DNA of 64,000 nucleotides from Fulvimarina endophytica (GCF_003403015.1 NZ_QURL01000003.1:1-64000); one strand, 5' to 3'. Shown: positions 27,721 through 37,260, numbered from the stretch's first letter. Notes: generated by a model not told the origin, from the sequence alone. Numbers and translations are program-made.

Positions 27721-28623
27721 ATGACGAGCCACGACACACTGATGGCGAGCGCGCCAGGCCGCGCGACGACGGGTACGGCGACCGACCAGGGCATGCAGGC
27801 GACGCTTCTCAACAAGGTCTCCTGGGGCGCGATCTTCGCGGGCGTGACCATCGCCCTCGTGACGCAGGTGATCCTGACCCTCCTGGGCGCAGGAATCGGC
27901 ATCGCGACGCTCGACCCGACCGGCGGCGCCGCGAACAATCCCTCGGCGGCGGGCTTCTCGATCGGGGCCGGCATCTGGACCCTCGTCTCCGCCCTGATCT
28001 CGGCCTTTGCCGGCGGCTACATCGCCGCGCGCATGTCCGGTCGTGCGGACCGGCTCGCGGCCGGCCTCCACGGGCTCACCACCTGGGCGTTCACCACGCT
28101 CCTCATCCTCTATCTCCTGACCACGACCGTCGGCTCGCTCGTCGGCGGCGCGATCAGCGGCGTCACCTCGGCCATCGGCAGTGCCGGCCAGTCGGCGATC
28201 CAGGCCGCGGCCCCGGCGCTCTCCCAGTCGAACCCCCTCGAGGCGATCCAGGAGCAGGTCCGCTCTACGGGCAATGATCCCGAGGCGCTGCAGGCCCGTG
28301 CCGTCGATGCGATCCGCTCGCTCCTGACCGGCGACGAGCAGGGCGCCGAGGAGGCCCGCAACCAGGCGGCGCAGGCCCTCGCCGAAGCCCGCAACATTCC
28401 CGTCGATCAGGCCCGCCAGCAGGTGAACCAGATGGAGCAGGAATACCGCCAGGCGCTCCAGACCGCCGAACAGGAAGCGACCCAGGCCGCCGAAGCGACC
28501 GCCTCTGTCGTCTCCACCGGCTCGCTGCTCGCAGCCCTTGCCCTGGTGCTCGGCGCCGGCGCCGGCTTCCTCGGCGGCCGCAGCGGCGCGGTTCCGCTGC
28601 GATACGGTGCCCGGATCGCCTGA
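27721..28623 (+). CDS. PhnA-like membrane protein of unknown function
   Basis: A 300-residue protein with three or four hydrophobic helices. The N-terminal part (about 30-150) reads LLNKVSWGAIFAGVTIALVTQVILTLLGAGIGIATLDP, followed by the GxxxG-rich helices GAGIWTLVSALISAFAGGYIAARMSGR. The middle (about 180-260) is Ala/Gln/Glu-rich and probably helical or coiled-coil, and a final helix near 265-285 ends in GAGAGFLGGR. Similar alphaproteobacterial proteins are annotated as PhnA-like; the name does not imply a phosphonate function. No role can be assigned. ATG 27721 follows a GAAGGG site. A strong hairpin at 28654 closes the unit. Confidence 0.75.
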   Translation: MTSHDTLMASAPGRATTGTATDQGMQATLLNKVSWGAIFAGVTIALVTQVILTLLGAGIGIATLDPTGGAANNPSAAGFSIGAGIWTLVSALISAFAGGYIAARMSGRADRLAAGLHGLTTWAFTTLLILYLLTTTVGSLVGGAISGVTSAIGSAGQSAIQAAAPALSQSNPLEAIQEQVRSTGNDPEALQARAVDAIRSLLTGDEQGAEEARNQAAQALAEARNIPVDQARQQVNQMEQEYRQALQTAEQEATQAAEATASVVSTGSLLAALALVLGAGAGFLGGRSGAVPLRYGARIA

Positions 28624-28653
28624 TCTTGAAGCCTGAAACATCCTGACCTCGTG

Positions 28654-28690
28654 CGCTCGGCGGTCCCTGACGGACCGCCGAGCGTCGTTC
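28654..28690 (+). terminator. Hairpin terminator after the PhnA-like gene
   Basis: A 13-bp perfect stem, CGCTCGGCGGTCC with its complement, around CTGAC, followed by TCGTTCC. It lies 31 bases after the stop codon. Confidence 0.75.
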
Positions 28691-28856
28691 CGGCGGGCGC
28701 GATCGCAGGCGGCGGTCGAAAATGTCGCCGGTCCGGGCGCAGCGTCCCCGCCTCGCACGCAGATCGCAAATGCTTGATCCCGATCCCCAACCGGATCCGG
28801 AGCCCTAGAATGACGCGATGTCACCCAAGGTCTGAGACAGGTCGGAAAGGCTTTGC

Positions 28857-30359
28857 ATGAAGGATGCACCGGGCGTGGGAGCGGTCGAACGCCGCCAGCT
28901 GCAGCAGATCATCGCGGGCCTCGACGAGGGGGTCATCCTCATCGACCCCGACCAGACGATCGCTTGGGCGAACGAAGCGGCCCTGCGCATGCACGGCGTC
29001 TCCTCGGTCGAGGATCTCGGCCCCAGCGTCGAGGGCTATCGCGACCGCTTCCGCCTGCGCTACCGCAACAACCACACGGTGGAGGACGGCGCCTATCCGG
29101 CCGACCGGGTCGTCGCGGGCGAGATCTTCGCCGACGTGATCGTGGAGGTCTCGCGGGCGGGGACCGAAGAGCCGGAATGGGTCCACCGGGTGCGCAGCCT
29201 CGTCCTCACCGATGCGGACGGCGTTCCCGAATGCCTCGTCCTCGTCGTCACCGACGCGACCGACGAGATGCAGGCGGTCGACCGCTTCGAGCAGTCCTTC
29301 AACGCCAATCCCGCCCCCGCCCTCATCTGTCGGATCTCCGATCTCAGATATATCCGGGCCAATCAGGGCTTTCTCGACATGACCGGCTATTCGCGCGAGA
29401 ACATCATCGGCCGCTCGGTCTACGATCTCGACGTGATGGAGGCGTCCGAGAAGCGCGATCTGGGCAAGCAGCGCCTCGCCGACTGGGCGACGGTGCCGCA
29501 GATGGAGGCCTGCCTGCAGCTTCCCGAGGGCGAGACCAAGCTCGTCATCGTCGCCGGCCAGCCGATCGAGATCGGCGAGGAAAAGTGCATGCTCTTCACC
29601 TTCGCGGACCTCGAGCCGCGCCGCAAGGCCGAGAGCGCTCTGCGCAACAGCGAGGAGAAGTTCGCCAAGACCTTCCGGCTCGCCCCCGTTCCGATGAAGA
29701 TCACCACGCTCGACGGCTTCCGCATCATCGACGTCAACGACGCCTTCCTGAAGGAGACGGGCTGGTCGGCCGAGGAGGTCATCGGGCGCAGCCCCGCCGA
29801 GATCGAGCTGTGGGACGCGGCCGCGACCCGGCGCAAGCTGGAGAAGGAGCTCGTCGAGACCGGCGGCTTCCGCGGCTACGAGGCCAAGCTCAAGACGAAG
29901 AGCGATTCCATCCTCGACTGCCTCGTCTCGGCCGAGACCGTGACCATCGGCGGGGAGACCTGCGTCCTCGACGTGTTCCAGGACATCACGCGCCGCAAGA
30001 CCTCCGAGACCGAGCTCGTCGACGCCATCGAGGCGGTGATGAGCGACACCAAATGGTTCAGCCGCAGCGTCATGGAAAAGCTCGCCAACATGCGCTCGCC
30101 CCAGCCCGACGGGCGCACCAAGGCGGGCCTGTCCGATCTCACCGAGAAGGAGCGGGAGGTCCTCGGCTACGTCTCCCTCGGCCTCGACGACGCGGCGATC
30201 GCCGACCGGTTGTGCCTGGCAAAAAGCACCATTCGCAATCACGTCGCCCGCATCTATCGCAAGATCGCCGTCCACAAGCGCAGCGAGGCGATCGTCTGGG
30301 CGAGGGAGCGCGGCATCGATGGCCCGGACAAGGAGCGCCGGCCGAAATCCCGGTCCTGA
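28857..30359 (+). CDS. PAS-PAS-PAS-LuxR transcriptional regulator
   Basis: A 500-residue cytoplasmic regulator. Three PAS domains lie at about 15-140 (DEGVILIDPDQTIAWANEAAL), 145-260 (RYIRANQGFLDMTGYSRENIIGRS) and 275-390 (FRIIDVNDAFLKETGWSAEEVIGRS). A LuxR/GerE helix-turn-helix occupies about 425-490 (LSDLTEKEREVLGYVSLGLDDAAIADRL, then KSTIRNHVARIYRKIAVHKRSEAI). There is no histidine-kinase or receiver domain, so sensing and DNA binding are in one chain. Likely a redox, light or ligand sensor; cofactor unknown. ATG 28857 follows GGAAAGG. Confidence 0.92.
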   Translation: MKDAPGVGAVERRQLQQIIAGLDEGVILIDPDQTIAWANEAALRMHGVSSVEDLGPSVEGYRDRFRLRYRNNHTVEDGAYPADRVVAGEIFADVIVEVSRAGTEEPEWVHRVRSLVLTDADGVPECLVLVVTDATDEMQAVDRFEQSFNANPAPALICRISDLRYIRANQGFLDMTGYSRENIIGRSVYDLDVMEASEKRDLGKQRLADWATVPQMEACLQLPEGETKLVIVAGQPIEIGEEKCMLFTFADLEPRRKAESALRNSEEKFAKTFRLAPVPMKITTLDGFRIIDVNDAFLKETGWSAEEVIGRSPAEIELWDAAATRRKLEKELVETGGFRGYEAKLKTKSDSILDCLVSAETVTIGGETCVLDVFQDITRRKTSETELVDAIEAVMSDTKWFSRSVMEKLANMRSPQPDGRTKAGLSDLTEKEREVLGYVSLGLDDAAIADRLCLAKSTIRNHVARIYRKIAVHKRSEAIVWARERGIDGPDKERRPKSRS

Positions 30360-30398
30360 TCGGGCCCTCGCAGCCCCGGACCCGGGCTTTTCGCCGAC

Positions 30399-30442
30399 GC
30401 ATCGGAGGGTCCGAAACCCGGGTCCGCTCCTCGGTCCGATGC
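30399..30442. repeat. Intergenic repeat, copy 3 (diverged hairpin A)
   Basis: The outer arms GCATCGGA and TCCGATGC are kept, but the inner sequence has drifted. A remnant of hairpin B (CCCGGACCCGGGC) precedes it at about 30374. Confidence 0.7.
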
Positions 30443-30481
30443 CCGAGCCTTTCGGGGATCGGACACCGTCGCGGGCGGATG

Positions 30482-30516
30482 GATGCGGATCACTCCAAAA
30501 ATGAACGATCCGCATC
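30482..30516. repeat. Inverted repeat upstream of the CsbD gene
   Basis: GATGCGGATC and GATCCGCATC are perfect 10-bp arms, 15 bases apart. The element lies about 170 bases before the CsbD start and could be a regulator site or hairpin. No family match is known to me. Confidence 0.6.
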
Positions 30517-30682
30517 AGCCCGATTGATGCGCGCGAACCTGTGTGAGACCCCGTAGGCACCTATCTTTCATCGGGAACGGGAGAGGCGAGACCTCTTCTG
30601 CGGCATCGGAGCCGACGGCCGCGGATCGCGCCGCGACGCTCCGATGCGAGATCAACACATCGAACGACGAAGGGAAACGGAC

Positions 30683-30862
30683 ATGGACAAGAACCGCATC
30701 GAGGGCAAGAAGGACGAGATCGTCGGCTCCGTGAAGGAGGCCATCGGCAAGGTCACGGGCAACGAGCGCGTGGAAGCCGAAGGCGCCGCCCAGAAGAACA
30801 AGGGCAAGGTGCAGGAAAAGGTCGGCGAAGCCAAGGATTCGGTCCGCAAGGCCCTCGACTGA
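30683..30862 (+). CDS. CsbD family stress protein
   Basis: A 59-residue soluble, highly charged protein of the CsbD family: MDKNRIEGKKDEIVGSVKEAIGKVTGNE, then AEGAAQKNKGKVQEKVGEAK. Family members are induced by general stress and are intrinsically helical; their molecular function is unclear. ATG 30683 follows GGGAAACGG. No EcfG-type promoter match (GGAAC...GTT) is clear upstream. A hairpin terminator follows at 30874. Confidence 0.92.
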   Translation: MDKNRIEGKKDEIVGSVKEAIGKVTGNERVEAEGAAQKNKGKVQEKVGEAKDSVRKALD

Positions 30863-30873
30863 TCCATGATGCC

Positions 30874-30897
30874 TCGGGTCCCGGCACCGGGACCCGA
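30874..30897 (+). terminator. Hairpin terminator after the CsbD gene
   Basis: An 11-bp near-perfect stem, TCGGGTCCCGG with CCGGGACCCGA, and a minimal loop, 11 bases after the stop codon. Confidence 0.7.
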
Positions 30898-31225
30898 ACA
30901 TGTCGACCTGAACACGTCGACCCGACGACTTCAATCGCGAGGCAGGGACCGGACCACGGCCCCTGCCGAAACCGCTGCGTCGAACAGAAGATCTGAATCC
31001 GGGCACCGCACGACGCGCCCGCCGTTCCGCACAGCAATGCCTGCCCACATGCCCCCGGCATGAAGGCGCCATGCGCGGGTTCATGAACGGGCGGCTGGCC
31101 AATCGCCGACGCGGACCGCGTGCCGGGCATCGTGCTCGACGCTGCGGTGAACATCGCAAACGACATGTCAGCGGCCGAAATACTGACAAGGCTCTCGACA
31201 GATAAGAGTTACTGGTTCAACCCAT
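30898..31225. other. Gene-free gap left of the RhuM gene
   Basis: About 330 bases with no supported gene. Composition shifts from high GC to markedly AT-rich around 31180-31200, which probably marks the left boundary of the acquired RhuM segment. No integrase or direct repeat is visible. Confidence 0.5.
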
Positions 31226-32257
31226 CTACTTCGGCCGTTTCGGGAGGGTTTTAGCTTCACGCGCGAGTTTGGCAATTCGTTCGTCAGCTTCTCGGCGACG
31301 TTCTTCTTTTCGCTCACTGTCGAAGATAGCATAATGCGCTTCTGCAATACGCCTCGCATCATCAGCTGAAATCTTTCCTCCACTTTTGAGGATCGCTCGC
31401 CCGAGTCCGCTCAGTTGAGCATCGAGAAGACGACGGGCGTCCTCCATGACAATCAATCGACCGATGTCGGCTTGGTCTTCAAAAATGTCTAATAGTATCG
31501 TTGTCAGTCGGTTCAGTTCTTTAATTTCGGATTCGGCAAGATAGTTTTTAGAGGTACCTACATCCGCCTTCCTGATATTGTCGTTCGGCCAAGTTTTGAG
31601 GCCCATATCGGCCTCTGAAGCATCGGCTCGCGAGGCGACAATCTCAGAAGGGGTGTGGGAGGTTACAGCGTAGACGAGCTTGGCTTGAGTCCGCAGGAAG
31701 AAGTCACGTGCCTGAGTGGATTTGGGATCGTAGTCCTGACACATCGAACATATTCGTCTCAACTCAGCGTAGACATTCGCTTCGTCCGATCGAATATCCC
31801 GAATGATCTCGCGCAATTCGGCAATGCGATCGGCATTCCCAGACTGCTTTAATCGTGGAGCGTCAACGACAAAACCTTTTGTCGCAAATTGAACTAATAC
31901 GCCCGTAGCCCATCGACGAAAAACAGTCGCTTGGGCTGACGAGACACGGTAGCCGACCGAAATGACCATGTCCAAGCTATGGAGTGTTACGGGTCGAGTC
32001 GATCCAGCAATATGCACTTTCTGCATATTGCCCTTTTCCGAAAGCTCGCCCTCTTCCAGGACGTTTCCGATGTGACGAGAGATAACTGACTGATCGCGTC
32101 CGAACAGTTGGCCGATCTGGGCCTGCGTCATCCAAAGCCGCTCGCCATCGTAACGGATATCGAGCCGTAGACCCTTATCAGAATTGTAGACAAGAAATCG
32201 ATCGCCAGTCGATTCGTCTTCGGTAAGATGGACCGGCTCGATATCTTTTTCATCCAT
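31226..32257 (-). CDS. RhuM family protein
   Basis: A 343-residue protein matching the virulence RhuM family (named from a Salmonella pathogenicity island). The N-terminal third is a winged-helix-like DNA-binding region, RLWMTQAQIGQLFGRDQSVISRHIGNVLEEGEL (about 42-75), continuing LHSLDMVISVGYRVSSAQATVFRRWA. The rest is helical and charged. The gene is clearly lower in GC than its neighbours (about 48-50% by eye), lies close to tRNA-Ser, and has no phage genes beside it. A cargo gene of a tRNA-linked island is the best reading. No molecular function is established for RhuM proteins. Confidence 0.87.
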   Translation of the reverse strand: MDEKDIEPVHLTEDESTGDRFLVYNSDKGLRLDIRYDGERLWMTQAQIGQLFGRDQSVISRHIGNVLEEGELSEKGNMQKVHIAGSTRPVTLHSLDMVISVGYRVSSAQATVFRRWATGVLVQFATKGFVVDAPRLKQSGNADRIAELREIIRDIRSDEANVYAELRRICSMCQDYDPKSTQARDFFLRTQAKLVYAVTSHTPSEIVASRADASEADMGLKTWPNDNIRKADVGTSKNYLAESEIKELNRLTTILLDIFEDQADIGRLIVMEDARRLLDAQLSGLGRAILKSGGKISADDARRIAEAHYAIFDSERKEERRREADERIAKLAREAKTLPKRPK

Positions 32258-32800
32258 CGGAAAACCACTCGTTTCTATAGAAGATTTCGAGAGAATCTAG
32301 TTTGTCTAGTTTTCTCGCGGCATCCGCCGCACCGCTTTCGGTTGCCTCGGCTATCTTCGGGGGTTTGCTTGCAAAGGATACTGAACGCCTTGCACTTTGC
32401 GATGCATCACTCAATCGACGTGCACGACATTCGTGACAACGTCATCATAAACCCGAGATTTCTCATCATGGAATGCTTCAAGGGTAAAGAGTCAACCGCA
32501 AATTAAAATGGCATATTACAGCCCTTTACGCGAATCAGGCCTAGGTAGTTCTCCAACGTATCTAGCTCGCGCAAGACAGCGAATGTGAGGTTATCCATTT
32601 CACGAGATCTGTCTGTGGCGTCCAGTTTTGCCGCCCGCTGGTCCGTTCGTAAGCTTGGAGAGCATCGAGAAGCCACTGAAGGTGACAGGCCACTCAACCG
32701 TCTTCAGCGTCATCTCCGCTTCCCTGAAAAACTCCTGGAACTGACAATCGTTACGACACCGACGAAAGCAAGCGCTCAGCCTCTGTTTTCCTTGTGGGGA
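32258..32800. other. AT-rich gap between RhuM and tRNA-Ser, no supported gene
   Basis: About 540 bases of low-GC sequence. Short frames on both strands show no family match or ribosome site. No direct repeat of the tRNA 3' end and no integrase fragment is visible. It is best read as remnant sequence of the island that carries the RhuM gene. Confidence 0.55.
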
Positions 32801-32890
32801 TGGCGGTGAGAGAGGGATTCGAACCCTCGATACGGTTTCCCGTATACACGCGTTCCAGGCGTGCGCCTTCAACCACTCGGCCACCTCACC
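32801..32890 (-). tRNA. tRNA-Ser (anticodon GGA)
   Basis: A 90-base class II tRNA read on the minus strand: GGTGAGG acceptor arm, D-arm GCCGAGTGG, anticodon stem CACGC/GCGTG around loop CTGGAAC (anticodon GGA, reading UCC/UCU), a long variable arm (TATACGGGAAACCGTA), T-arm GGTTCGAATCC, and an encoded CCA. The acquired RhuM region lies past its 3' end, the usual side for island integration. Confidence 0.95.
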
Positions 32891-33219
32891 ACACGTTCGT
32901 TCGATCCTGTCGAACATCCGCGCCTGGTCGATGGGGCGGACGGCTTTCGTCGTGAAAGCAGCGAACGGCGCGGGACCTAAGCCAGATTCGGCTCGGGTTC
33001 AAGCGATTTTCGTCGATTGTCATCGTCGAGTGGCATCCGTCCGATATCGGGAAAGGCTTGACGCAGCTTGAACACACCTGCGCCGCCTCGTTTGCGCCCC
33101 CGTTGCCGGTGCCTCACCATAGGCCTTCGCGGGTGTCCTCGCCCCGGCGCGCACCGGACCCGTTGCCACCGGGCCCGTTGCCATTGCGCCGCAGATCGCC
33201 CATCTAGGGGAAAACGGAC

Positions 33220-33552
33220 ATGCCCGGCAGCGTCACGCGCGCGCCGATGCCGAGACAGGACGCGGTGCCCCGAATGGCCTTTTTCCTCCGACTTCTCGGA
33301 ACGCTCCTCCTCGCGGTGGCGACCGTCTTCGCCGTCGCCGATCTCGCCCAATACGTCGCCGACGACGTGGTGACGATGGCGACCATCGCGAGCGTCGCCC
33401 AGACGACGGGGATCGGCGCCGATCTCTTCGGGCCCGAGGCCTCGGCGACGGCGCGCGTCATCGGCTCCTGGCCCTTCGCCATCAGCTTCGCGGTGCTCGG
33501 CGCGATCCTCGTGCTTCTCGGTCGCAGGCGCCGGAGCATCGGCCGGTCCTGA
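33220..33552 (+). CDS. Small membrane protein of unknown function
   Basis: A 110-residue protein with two hydrophobic helices (about 22-45 and 85-102) and a basic C-terminus, RRRRSIGRS, suggesting a two-pass inner-membrane protein with cytoplasmic ends. ATG 33220 follows GGGGAAAACGG. Alphaproteobacterial genomes carry many small proteins of this type, often annotated as PetM-like or hypothetical. I do not recognise a function. A later in-frame ATG at residue 10 or 19 is possible. Confidence 0.65.
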   Translation: MPGSVTRAPMPRQDAVPRMAFFLRLLGTLLLAVATVFAVADLAQYVADDVVTMATIASVAQTTGIGADLFGPEASATARVIGSWPFAISFAVLGAILVLLGRRRRSIGRS

Positions 33553-33838
33553 CGGCAGACGACGGTCGCAGGCGCGGCTTGCAAGGGCGCATGGGACCTG
33601 CGCGGCGAGACATCGCGGCGGCCGGCCGGATCATCATGTCGCAGCCGCAACGGCGAGCCCGCCCGATCCGTTGTCGTCTCGAAGGCGCCGTCCGGCGGGG
33701 TGCCGCCGCGATGCCAGGGCCCGGCACGAGACGGTAATTCCCCGGACCGTGAGACCCGAGCGGACAGCGGCCGGGCCTCACGATCGGAACCACGCCGATC
33801 CGCACCAGGCAGATCCGCGAAACAGAATGGAGACCGGA

Positions 33839-34507
33839 ATGTATATTCTCGACATGTTCGCCAGAAAGACCCGCATGGTCGAGGAGGCCGACGCGCTGAA
33901 GGGCCGTTCGACGCCGATGCCCGTGCCCGAGACCCATTTCGTCAACGGTGCGCCCCTCAAGGGCCCCTTCCCCGAGGGCCTCGAAACCGTGGTCTTCGGC
34001 ATGGGCTGCTTCTGGGGCGTCGAGCGCAAGTTCTGGAAGCTCGACGGCGTCTATTCGACCGCCGTCGGCTATCTCGGCGGCTACACGCCGAACCCCACCT
34101 ATCAGGAGGTCTGCACCGGCCAGACCGGCCATAACGAGGTGGTGCTCGTGGTCTACGATCCGGACCGGACCAGCTTCCGCGAGCTCATGGCCACCTTCTG
34201 GGAAGGCCACGATCCGACCCAGGGCATGCGCCAGGGCAACGACATGGGCACCCAGTATCGCTCGGGCGTCTACGTCATGAACGAGGAGCAGGCGAGAATC
34301 GCCGAAGAGACCAAGGCGACCTATCAGGCCGCGCTGAAGGCGGCCGGCCACACCGGCACGATCTCCACCGAGATCAAGCCGGCCGGCGAGTTCTACTATG
34401 CCGAGGACTATCACCAGCAATATCTCGCCAAGAACCCGAACGGCTATTGCGGCCTCGGCGGCACCGGCGTGTCCTGCCCCGTGGGCGCGGGCGTTCCGGC
34501 CGAATAG
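33839..34507 (+). CDS. msrA: Peptide-methionine (S)-S-oxide reductase
   Basis: A 222-residue MsrA that reduces the S-epimer of methionine sulfoxide. The catalytic motif [16 protein letters not shown] is near residues 56-71 with the nucleophilic Cys at GCFW. Family blocks [27 protein letters not shown] and [22 protein letters not shown] follow, with the resolving cysteines near the C-terminus ([12 protein letters not shown]). The N-terminal extension [14 protein letters not shown] is common in rhizobial MsrA. ATG 33839 has a GGAGA site; an in-frame ATG four codons earlier is possible. A hairpin at 34538 follows. Confidence 0.95.
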   Translation: MYILDMFARKTRMVEEADALKGRSTPMPVPETHFVNGAPLKGPFPEGLETVVFGMGCFWGVERKFWKLDGVYSTAVGYLGGYTPNPTYQEVCTGQTGHNEVVLVVYDPDRTSFRELMATFWEGHDPTQGMRQGNDMGTQYRSGVYVMNEEQARIAEETKATYQAALKAAGHTGTISTEIKPAGEFYYAEDYHQQYLAKNPNGYCGLGGTGVSCPVGAGVPAE

Positions 34508-34537
34508 GCAGCGCCGGCAAAGCCTCCTGTCGTTCGG

Positions 34538-34561
34538 CGGCCGCCCTCCCCGGGGCGGCCG
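34538..34561 (+). terminator. Hairpin after msrA
   Basis: A 9-bp perfect stem, CGGCCGCCC with GGGCGGCCG, and a 6-base loop, 30 bases after the stop codon. No T-tract. Confidence 0.5.
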
Positions 34562-34684
34562 AGGCGGCTTCGTCGCTGCGAACGGCGGCCAGGCCGCGCC
34601 TGCCCGTCCTGCTTGCCGCTTCCGCTGGACGGCCCGATGCTGTAGCCCCATGGCATCGGGTGGCAACAGGCAAGGGAAACGGCC

Positions 34685-35626
34685 ATGGCGCAGAAGGTGA
34701 TCTTCGATACCGATCCGGGGCAGGACGACGCGGTCGCGATCCTCACCGCCCTCGCCTCGCCCGAGGCGCTGGACGTCCTCGGCATCGTCACGGTCGCCGG
34801 CAACATCCCCCTCGACCTGACGACCACCAACGCCCTGAAGCTGGTGGAGCTTGCCGGGCGCACCGAAGTCCCGATCCATTCGGGCTGCGAGAAGCCCTTC
34901 GGGCGCAGCCTCGTCACCGCCGAACACGTCCACGGCGTCTCCGGCCTCGACGGCCCGGACCTTCCCGCGCCGCAGGTCCCGCCGCGCAGCCAGCACGGCG
35001 TCGATTTTCTGGTGGAGACGATCCGCGCCCATGCGCCGGGCTCGATCCGCCTCCTCTGCCTCGGCCCCCTCACAAACGTGGCGCTCGCCATCGCCAAGGC
35101 GCCGGACATCGCCGGCCGCCTTCAGGACATCGTGCTGATGGGCGGCGGCTCGTTCGAGGGCGGCAACATCACCCCCACCGCCGAATTCAACATCTATGTG
35201 GACCCGGAGGCCGCGAGCGCCGTCTTCCGCTCGGGCGCGGCGATCACCGTCCTCCCCCTCGACGTCACCCACTTCATGCGCTCGACGCGCGAGCGCATCG
35301 CGGCCTTTGCCGGGCTCGGCAACCGGGCGGGCGAGGCGGTGGCGGCGATGCTCACCTTCTCCGAACGCTTCGACGTGGAGAAATACGGCTGGGAAGGCGC
35401 GCCCCTGCACGATCCGTGCGTGACGGCCTACGTGCTCGCGCCGCAGATCTTCAAGGGCCGCTCCGTCAATGTGGAGGTCGAGACCTCCTCCGCCCTCTGC
35501 CGGGGCATGACGGTGGTCGATTACTGGGGCGTGACCGACCGCCCGAAGAACGCGGTCTGGGTCCGCTCGGGCGATGCGGACGCCTTCTTCGCGCTCCTGA
35601 CCGAGCGGATCGGCCGCCTGCCCTGA
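34685..35626 (+). CDS. Nucleoside hydrolase (inosine-uridine-preferring type)
   Basis: A 313-residue enzyme that cleaves the N-glycosidic bond of nucleosides to ribose and base. The calcium-binding N-terminal motif DTDPGQDDA is at residues 8-16, followed by TVAGN and the catalytic-histidine region. LMGGG, the TAEFNIYVDPEAA motif near 170-180 and the late HDP motif (LHDPCVTAY) are all present. It is cytosolic and resembles RihA/B-type enzymes; base preference cannot be set. ATG 34685 has a GGGAAACGG site. It stands alone, between msrA and the iron operon. Confidence 0.94.
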   Translation: MAQKVIFDTDPGQDDAVAILTALASPEALDVLGIVTVAGNIPLDLTTTNALKLVELAGRTEVPIHSGCEKPFGRSLVTAEHVHGVSGLDGPDLPAPQVPPRSQHGVDFLVETIRAHAPGSIRLLCLGPLTNVALAIAKAPDIAGRLQDIVLMGGGSFEGGNITPTAEFNIYVDPEAASAVFRSGAAITVLPLDVTHFMRSTRERIAAFAGLGNRAGEAVAAMLTFSERFDVEKYGWEGAPLHDPCVTAYVLAPQIFKGRSVNVEVETSSALCRGMTVVDYWGVTDRPKNAVWVRSGDADAFFALLTERIGRLP

Positions 35627-35716
35627 CGGGCGGGCCGTCCGGCCTTCGGGACGGGCCGAAATCGGAGAAAGACTTGCCGATCATCCACTTGGGGCAAGTC
35701 GACGCCCATCTTACAA

Positions 35717-35733
35717 AGTAGAACCCTTCCAAA
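35717..35733 (+). promoter_or_regulatory. ICE-like (Irr) iron box 1
   Basis: AGTAGAACCCTTCCAAA matches the core of the rhizobial iron control element (TTTAGAA...TTCTAAA) at 11 of 17 positions. It lies about 145 bases before the imelysin start, 23 bases from a second box. Recognition by Irr is inferred. Confidence 0.45.
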
Positions 35734-35739
35734 CTGAAG

Positions 35740-35756
35740 TCTATAATTATTCCAAA
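35740..35756 (+). promoter_or_regulatory. ICE-like (Irr) iron box 2
   Basis: TCTATAATTATTCCAAA matches the iron control element at 13 of 17 positions and sits in the only AT-rich patch upstream of the iron operon. Confidence 0.5.
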
Positions 35757-35877
35757 CAGCGATTTCTATTTGACAGAGCCAGTTCTCCGGGCGTAGCCGA
35801 CCGGTCAGGACGCCGCCGCATCGCTGGATCGGACCCATGATCCGCAGGCGTCGAAACCCGGCCGGAGGAGACCCGTC

Positions 35878-37179
35878 TTGACAGTCCGCACCACCCCCCG
35901 CCTTGCCCGCGCCGCCGCGAGCGCCCTCGCCCTCTCCACCGCGCTCTCTGCGTTCGCGGCCCCCGCCCGGGCGGACGAGGTCTCGAAGGAGGCGATCCTC
36001 AAGACCTATGCCGAGATCGCGCTCGCCGGCTATCGCGACGCGCTGAAGGGCGCGAAGGCGCTCGATGCCGCGAGCGACGCGCTGATCGCCGATCCGAGCG
36101 AGGAGACCCTCGCCGCCGCCCGCAAGGCCTGGCGCGAGGCGCGGCCGAGCTACATGCAGACCGAGGTCTTCCGTTTCGGCAACCCGGTCGTCGATGCCTG
36201 GGAGGGCCGCGTCAACGCCTGGCCCCTCGACGAGGGCCTGATCGACTATGTGGACGAGAGCTACGGCACGGGCTCCGATTCCAATCCGCTCTACAACGCC
36301 AACGTCATCGCCGCGGACAGCGTCACCATCGGCGGCGAGACGATCGACACCACCACGATCACCCCCGCCCTCCTTCAGGACAAGCTGCAGGAAGCGGGCG
36401 ATGTCGAGGCCAATGTGGCGACCGGCTATCACGCGGTCGAATTCATGCTCTGGGGCCAGGATCTCAACGGCACCGATGCGGGCGCGGGCGACCGGCCGGC
36501 GAGCGATTTCGCCAGCGGCGACGCCTGCACCCATGCCCCTTGCGACAAGCGCGCGGCCTTCCTCGACGCCTCGACCGATCTCCTCGTGACCGATCTCGAG
36601 GAGATGGTCGCGGACTGGGAGGAGGGGGGCGCGGCCCGGGAGGTGCTGATGGCCGATACCGACAAGGGCATTTCGGCGATCCTCACCGGCATGGGCTCGC
36701 TCTCCTATGGCGAGCTTGCCGGCGAGCGCATGAAGCTCGGCCTCCTCCTCCACGATCCGGAAGAGGAGCACGACTGCTTCTCCGATCTCACCCATGTTTC
36801 CCACTATTACGACGTGATCGGCATCCGGAACGTCTGGCTCGGCCGCTACGAGGCGAGCGACGGATCGGTGATCGAGGGTCCGTCCGTCTCCGATCTCGTG
36901 GCCGCGAAGGACCCGGCGCTCGACGAGGAGATGACGGGCGACATCGAGACCACCGTCGCGACCATGCGCAAGGTCTATGACGCGGCGGAAGCGGGCGAGG
37001 CCTACGACCAGCAGATCGCCGAGGGCAATGCGCAAGGCAATCAGCGGGTCCAGGCCGCCATCGACACGCTGATCGCCCAGACTCGGACGATCGAGCGGGT
37101 GATCGCCGAACTCGATCTCGGCGGCGTGACCATCGAGGGCTCCGACAGTCTCGATTCCGCCGGCGCCGTGTTCCAGTGA
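35878..37179 (+). CDS. Imelysin family iron-regulated protein (IrpA/IcmP-type)
   Basis: A 433-residue periplasmic protein with a signal peptide ending at PARADEV (about residue 33). The imelysin domain carries the GxHxxE motif G183-Y-H185-A-V-E188, which is proposed to bind iron. Surrounding blocks (AWREARPSYMQTEVFRFGNPVVD, LIDYVDESYG, CFSDLTHVSHYYD) are typical of IcmP/IrpA. The protein is not necessarily a peptidase; iron or haem acquisition is the current view. The start is TTG at 35878 after a GGAGGAGA site. It is first in a four-gene operon, with ICE-like boxes upstream. Confidence 0.93.
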   Translation: MTVRTTPRLARAAASALALSTALSAFAAPARADEVSKEAILKTYAEIALAGYRDALKGAKALDAASDALIADPSEETLAAARKAWREARPSYMQTEVFRFGNPVVDAWEGRVNAWPLDEGLIDYVDESYGTGSDSNPLYNANVIAADSVTIGGETIDTTTITPALLQDKLQEAGDVEANVATGYHAVEFMLWGQDLNGTDAGAGDRPASDFASGDACTHAPCDKRAAFLDASTDLLVTDLEEMVADWEEGGAAREVLMADTDKGISAILTGMGSLSYGELAGERMKLGLLLHDPEEEHDCFSDLTHVSHYYDVIGIRNVWLGRYEASDGSVIEGPSVSDLVAAKDPALDEEMTGDIETTVATMRKVYDAAEAGEAYDQQIAEGNAQGNQRVQAAIDTLIAQTRTIERVIAELDLGGVTIEGSDSLDSAGAVFQ

Positions 37180-37260
37180 CCCGGCCGGGGAGCGCCGGCT
37201 CAAGAAGCCCGGCCGCTCCTCGCTATCCTGCCCCCGGCCCCATCCCCGTCATCAAGGCCC

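Noticed and set aside
30560..30690. An EcfG-type stress promoter before csbD
   Set aside because: A GGAAC hexamer-like element is present, but no GTT-type -10 at the right spacing was found.
30898..32800. A prophage around the RhuM gene
   Set aside because: No integrase, capsid, terminase or other phage gene is visible; only one RhuM-family gene and AT-rich remnants.
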